Shown one piece after another: positions 61,850 through 64,000 of a stretch of DNA of 64,000 bases. The position numbers and the translations under genes were made by a program. Under the pieces are notes generated by a model. The model had not been told where the DNA came from and did no database searches. It saw nothing but the letters and a program-made list of their open reading frames with translations. Every line of letters starts with the position of its first letter. The stretch's first letter is position 1. Source of the stretch: CAYVGO01 sp964450725 (GTDB taxonomy: Bacteria > Bacteroidota > Bacteroidia > Bacteroidales > UBA932); contig CAYVGO010000002.1 in NCBI GenBank assembly GCA_964450725.1, forward strand, positions 1 through 64,000. The letters are read 5' to 3'.

Positions 61850-63949
61850 ATGAGAGACAGTCAAATTATTCGTAAACTTTCTCCGCCTCCCTTTGTAAAA
61901 ATAGTTATTCCAATGATATTTGGAATGATTATTTTTTTCTTTTGTCCTATTCCGCCAATTTATAGGATTTTATTGTTATTCACGACTTTTTTTGCTTTGG
62001 CATTTGTTCATTTTTATTGCCCGCTACGGTCAATCTGGACAAAATTTTATTTATTATTTTGGATATTTGCAGGAGGAGTATTAGTATATCAACCCGATGT
62101 TGAGGAAAATTTTACTTTTCAAGTACCACAAATATTTTTAGTGAGTTTTAATCAAACACCCTACAAACAAAAATCATTCTATAAATGTGATGTAACTTTG
62201 GAAAGTACGGTTTATCAAAAAGATACAATTCCGGTCAATAAAAAGATTTTGCTTTATATTCGCACCGATTCTGCACATCAAATTTCTACCGACTTTCAAT
62301 TCAACATCACAACCGCCATATTACCGTTTACTAAACCTTTACATTGGGGAGAGTTTGATTATCGGCAATTTATGCACCGGAAAGGTTATGTCGGCAATGC
62401 TTTTATAGAATGGTCAGATATTGAAATGACTAATCAAAAATCTGCTTTTTCTTTATTACGAAATATCAGACAATGGCAAAGTAATCTACTCCAACGCTTT
62501 GAAAGTGTAGGAATTCATGGTAATAATCTGGCAATTTTACAAGCATTGACTTTAGGAGACAAAACATTGTTGAGTGAAGAAATTAAGCAGCGTTTTTCTA
62601 AAGCAGGAGCGATGCACGTTTTGGCAGTTTCAGGAATGCACGTCGGTATTTTATTTATGATTTTGTCTTTTCTACTTACCCCTTTTCAACGCTCAACCAT
62701 CGGACGTACAACGTCGGCATTGTTGATTATGAGTATAATATGGTGTTATGCACTTTTGACAGGACTTTCGGCTTCTACCGTACGTGCTGCGATTATGTTC
62801 AGCATTATGTCTTTGGGAAAACTTATCCGCTATCCTCATAATAATTCCCTCAATGCCATTGCCGCTTCAGCATTTCTTATTTTAATTGCTTCTCCGTCAC
62901 AACTTTTTGATATTGGTTTTCAACTCTCTTTTGCAGCCGTTATTGCCATTGTTCTCTTCCAATCTCGTTTTGAAACATTGATTACAACAACGGTCTCTTT
63001 TTTTCGCTCCGTATTTAATTTATTGTTTGTCTCTGTTTCTGCTACTTTAGGAACATTGCCGTTTACGCTACTTATTTTTCAACAATTTCCAACTTATTTT
63101 ATTCTGACTAATTTTTTGGTAACCATTCCCGTATTTTTAATTATGTTACTCGCCATTTGCATTATGATTTTTGGAGGGATACCGATTGTAGGAATGCTTT
63201 TTGGAACAATAACCGATATATTGCTGTCAGTTTTAAACGGGATGTTACAAGTTGTTGAAAATTTACCGTTTGCACTTATAGAAAATATTTATATTTCTCC
63301 CTTCCAAAGCATTATGTTAGGGATTTTTATTCTTTTACTGGCCGCATTATGCTGGTTTGCTCGACGTAAAATTATTATTTTGATGATGTTTCCCATATTG
63401 TTTTTTTGTATGGATATGAGTGTTCACAAAATAGCAAGACAACATGACCGAAGTATTACGTTTTTTTCACTCAAAAATACGACAGCCATCTTATTCACCC
63501 AAGCCACACAGGGAACTTTTGTTTTATCTGACAATACAGGTGCTTCAGATACCGATTACTCAATAAAACGCTATTTGAATCGTCAAGGATTTAATAAACT
63601 ATCTTCTTATCAACCATCAGATACCATCCACGGTTTTTATTACTATCCGTTATCAGATACTTTGATAATACAACCCAATAACAATCTTATTCATTTTGGG
63701 AAACAAACTGTCGCCATTCTTGACCAAAAGCCTTATCCCGAAACATCACTACCAATAGATATTGTGTTGTGTACTAAAAATGCCAGAATAATTCCGGAAG
63801 AAATTATGACATATTACAATCCTCAACAAGTCATTATTGACGTTTCACTCTCTAAGTTTTATACAGACTTGTGGGAAAATTACAGTAAAGAAAACACAAC
63901 TCTAATTACTTTTTTAAAGAATGGTCAATATATTTTGCCTGTAAAATGA
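61850..63949 (+). CDS. comEC: ComEC/Rec2-family DNA-uptake channel
   Basis: A 699-residue polytopic membrane protein. The ATG at 61850 is preferred; an in-frame GTG at 61793 would add 19 residues. The N-terminal DUF4131-type part (about 20-200) has membrane segments and an OB-like region (FYKCDVTLESTVYQKD). The competence domain (about 225-490) has the signature ALTLGDKTLLSEEIKQRFSKAGAMHVLAVSGMHVGIL and GLSASTVRAAIMFSIMSLGKL. The C-terminal about 150 residues resemble only the remains of a metallo-beta-lactamase domain: no HxHxDH motif is visible, a state common in Bacteroidota ComEC. The protein forms the inner-membrane channel for single-stranded DNA during transformation. Confidence 0.9.
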   Translation: MRDSQIIRKLSPPPFVKIVIPMIFGMIIFFFCPIPPIYRILLLFTTFFALAFVHFYCPLRSIWTKFYLLFWIFAGGVLVYQPDVEENFTFQVPQIFLVSFNQTPYKQKSFYKCDVTLESTVYQKDTIPVNKKILLYIRTDSAHQISTDFQFNITTAILPFTKPLHWGEFDYRQFMHRKGYVGNAFIEWSDIEMTNQKSAFSLLRNIRQWQSNLLQRFESVGIHGNNLAILQALTLGDKTLLSEEIKQRFSKAGAMHVLAVSGMHVGILFMILSFLLTPFQRSTIGRTTSALLIMSIIWCYALLTGLSASTVRAAIMFSIMSLGKLIRYPHNNSLNAIAASAFLILIASPSQLFDIGFQLSFAAVIAIVLFQSRFETLITTTVSFFRSVFNLLFVSVSATLGTLPFTLLIFQQFPTYFILTNFLVTIPVFLIMLLAICIMIFGGIPIVGMLFGTITDILLSVLNGMLQVVENLPFALIENIYISPFQSIMLGIFILLLAALCWFARRKIIILMMFPILFFCMDMSVHKIARQHDRSITFFSLKNTTAILFTQATQGTFVLSDNTGASDTDYSIKRYLNRQGFNKLSSYQPSDTIHGFYYYPLSDTLIIQPNNNLIHFGKQTVAILDQKPYPETSLPIDIVLCTKNARIIPEEIMTYYNPQQVIIDVSLSKFYTDLWENYSKENTTLITFLKNGQYILPVK

Positions 63950-64000
63950 ATATTTTTACCAAATGATTACGAGTACCAATATTTTACATCATTACAAAAT

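Overview
The window is AT-rich DNA from a member of the Bacteroidota, most likely Bacteroidales or a close relative. The evidence is a SusC/SusD polysaccharide utilisation locus, many signal peptides ending in AQ and lipoproteins with a lipobox, Bacteroidota-type promoters (TTG, about 19-21 bp, TAnnTTTG) in front of housekeeping genes, few Shine-Dalgarno sequences, and Bacteroidota-restricted families (DUF4491-, DUF5106- and DUF6249-like).

Layout. 1-2.5 kb: the 3' end of a broken zinc-metalloprotease gene, hairpin-rich spacers and two small exported proteins. 2.6-29.2 kb: one long plus-strand glycan-utilisation locus. It holds a DUF2961 (GH172-like) hydrolase fused to a PHP domain, a SusC/SusD pair, two accessory lipoproteins, two tandem paralogues of an unassigned secreted family, a glycosidase-like protein fused to a sulfatase-modifying-factor-type domain without catalytic cysteines, a large alpha/alpha-toroid glycosidase, three consecutive DUF1680/GH127-type beta-L-arabinofuranosidase-like proteins and an aldose 1-epimerase. 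The enzyme set points to a glycan rich in arabinofuranose (plant arabinan, extensin or arabinogalactan type, or D-arabinan); the substrate is inferred.

29.3-33.7 kb: a peroxide-defence island with OxyR divergent from a secreted catalase, a DUF4491 membrane protein and a cytosolic catalase. 34.3-40.1 kb: an orphan TonB-dependent receptor, peptidyl-tRNA hydrolase, a YoeB-type toxin-antitoxin pair and two unrecognised cell-envelope proteins. 40.2-46.6 kb: alanine dehydrogenase, then an unusual five-gene minus-strand operon (beta-propeller/cytochrome c protein, RidA/chorismatase-like protein, cupin sugar-isomerase-like lipoprotein, VOC protein, DhaK).

47.2-64 kb is mostly core genome: gyrB, a SPOR lipoprotein, aroC, a META-domain lipoprotein, tig-clpP-clpX, an ECF sigma-factor operon with four overlapping genes, a thioredoxin-like protein, rplS, an elongator-type tRNA-Met(CAT), rpsU, a XerC/D recombinase, hpf, smpB, an unrecognised lipoprotein and comEC.

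The most unusual non-coding structures are two short-period palindromic tandem arrays: a 23-bp period at about 17.94-18.08 kb and a 22-bp period at 33.84-33.98 kb. They have unrelated sequences but the same architecture. There are also a pair of oppositely oriented hairpin elements sharing a 15-nt motif near 0.25 and 1.95 kb, one of which ends the metalloprotease frame, and a dispersed TTAGTGATTA-type repeat that supplies the stop codons of two unrelated genes.
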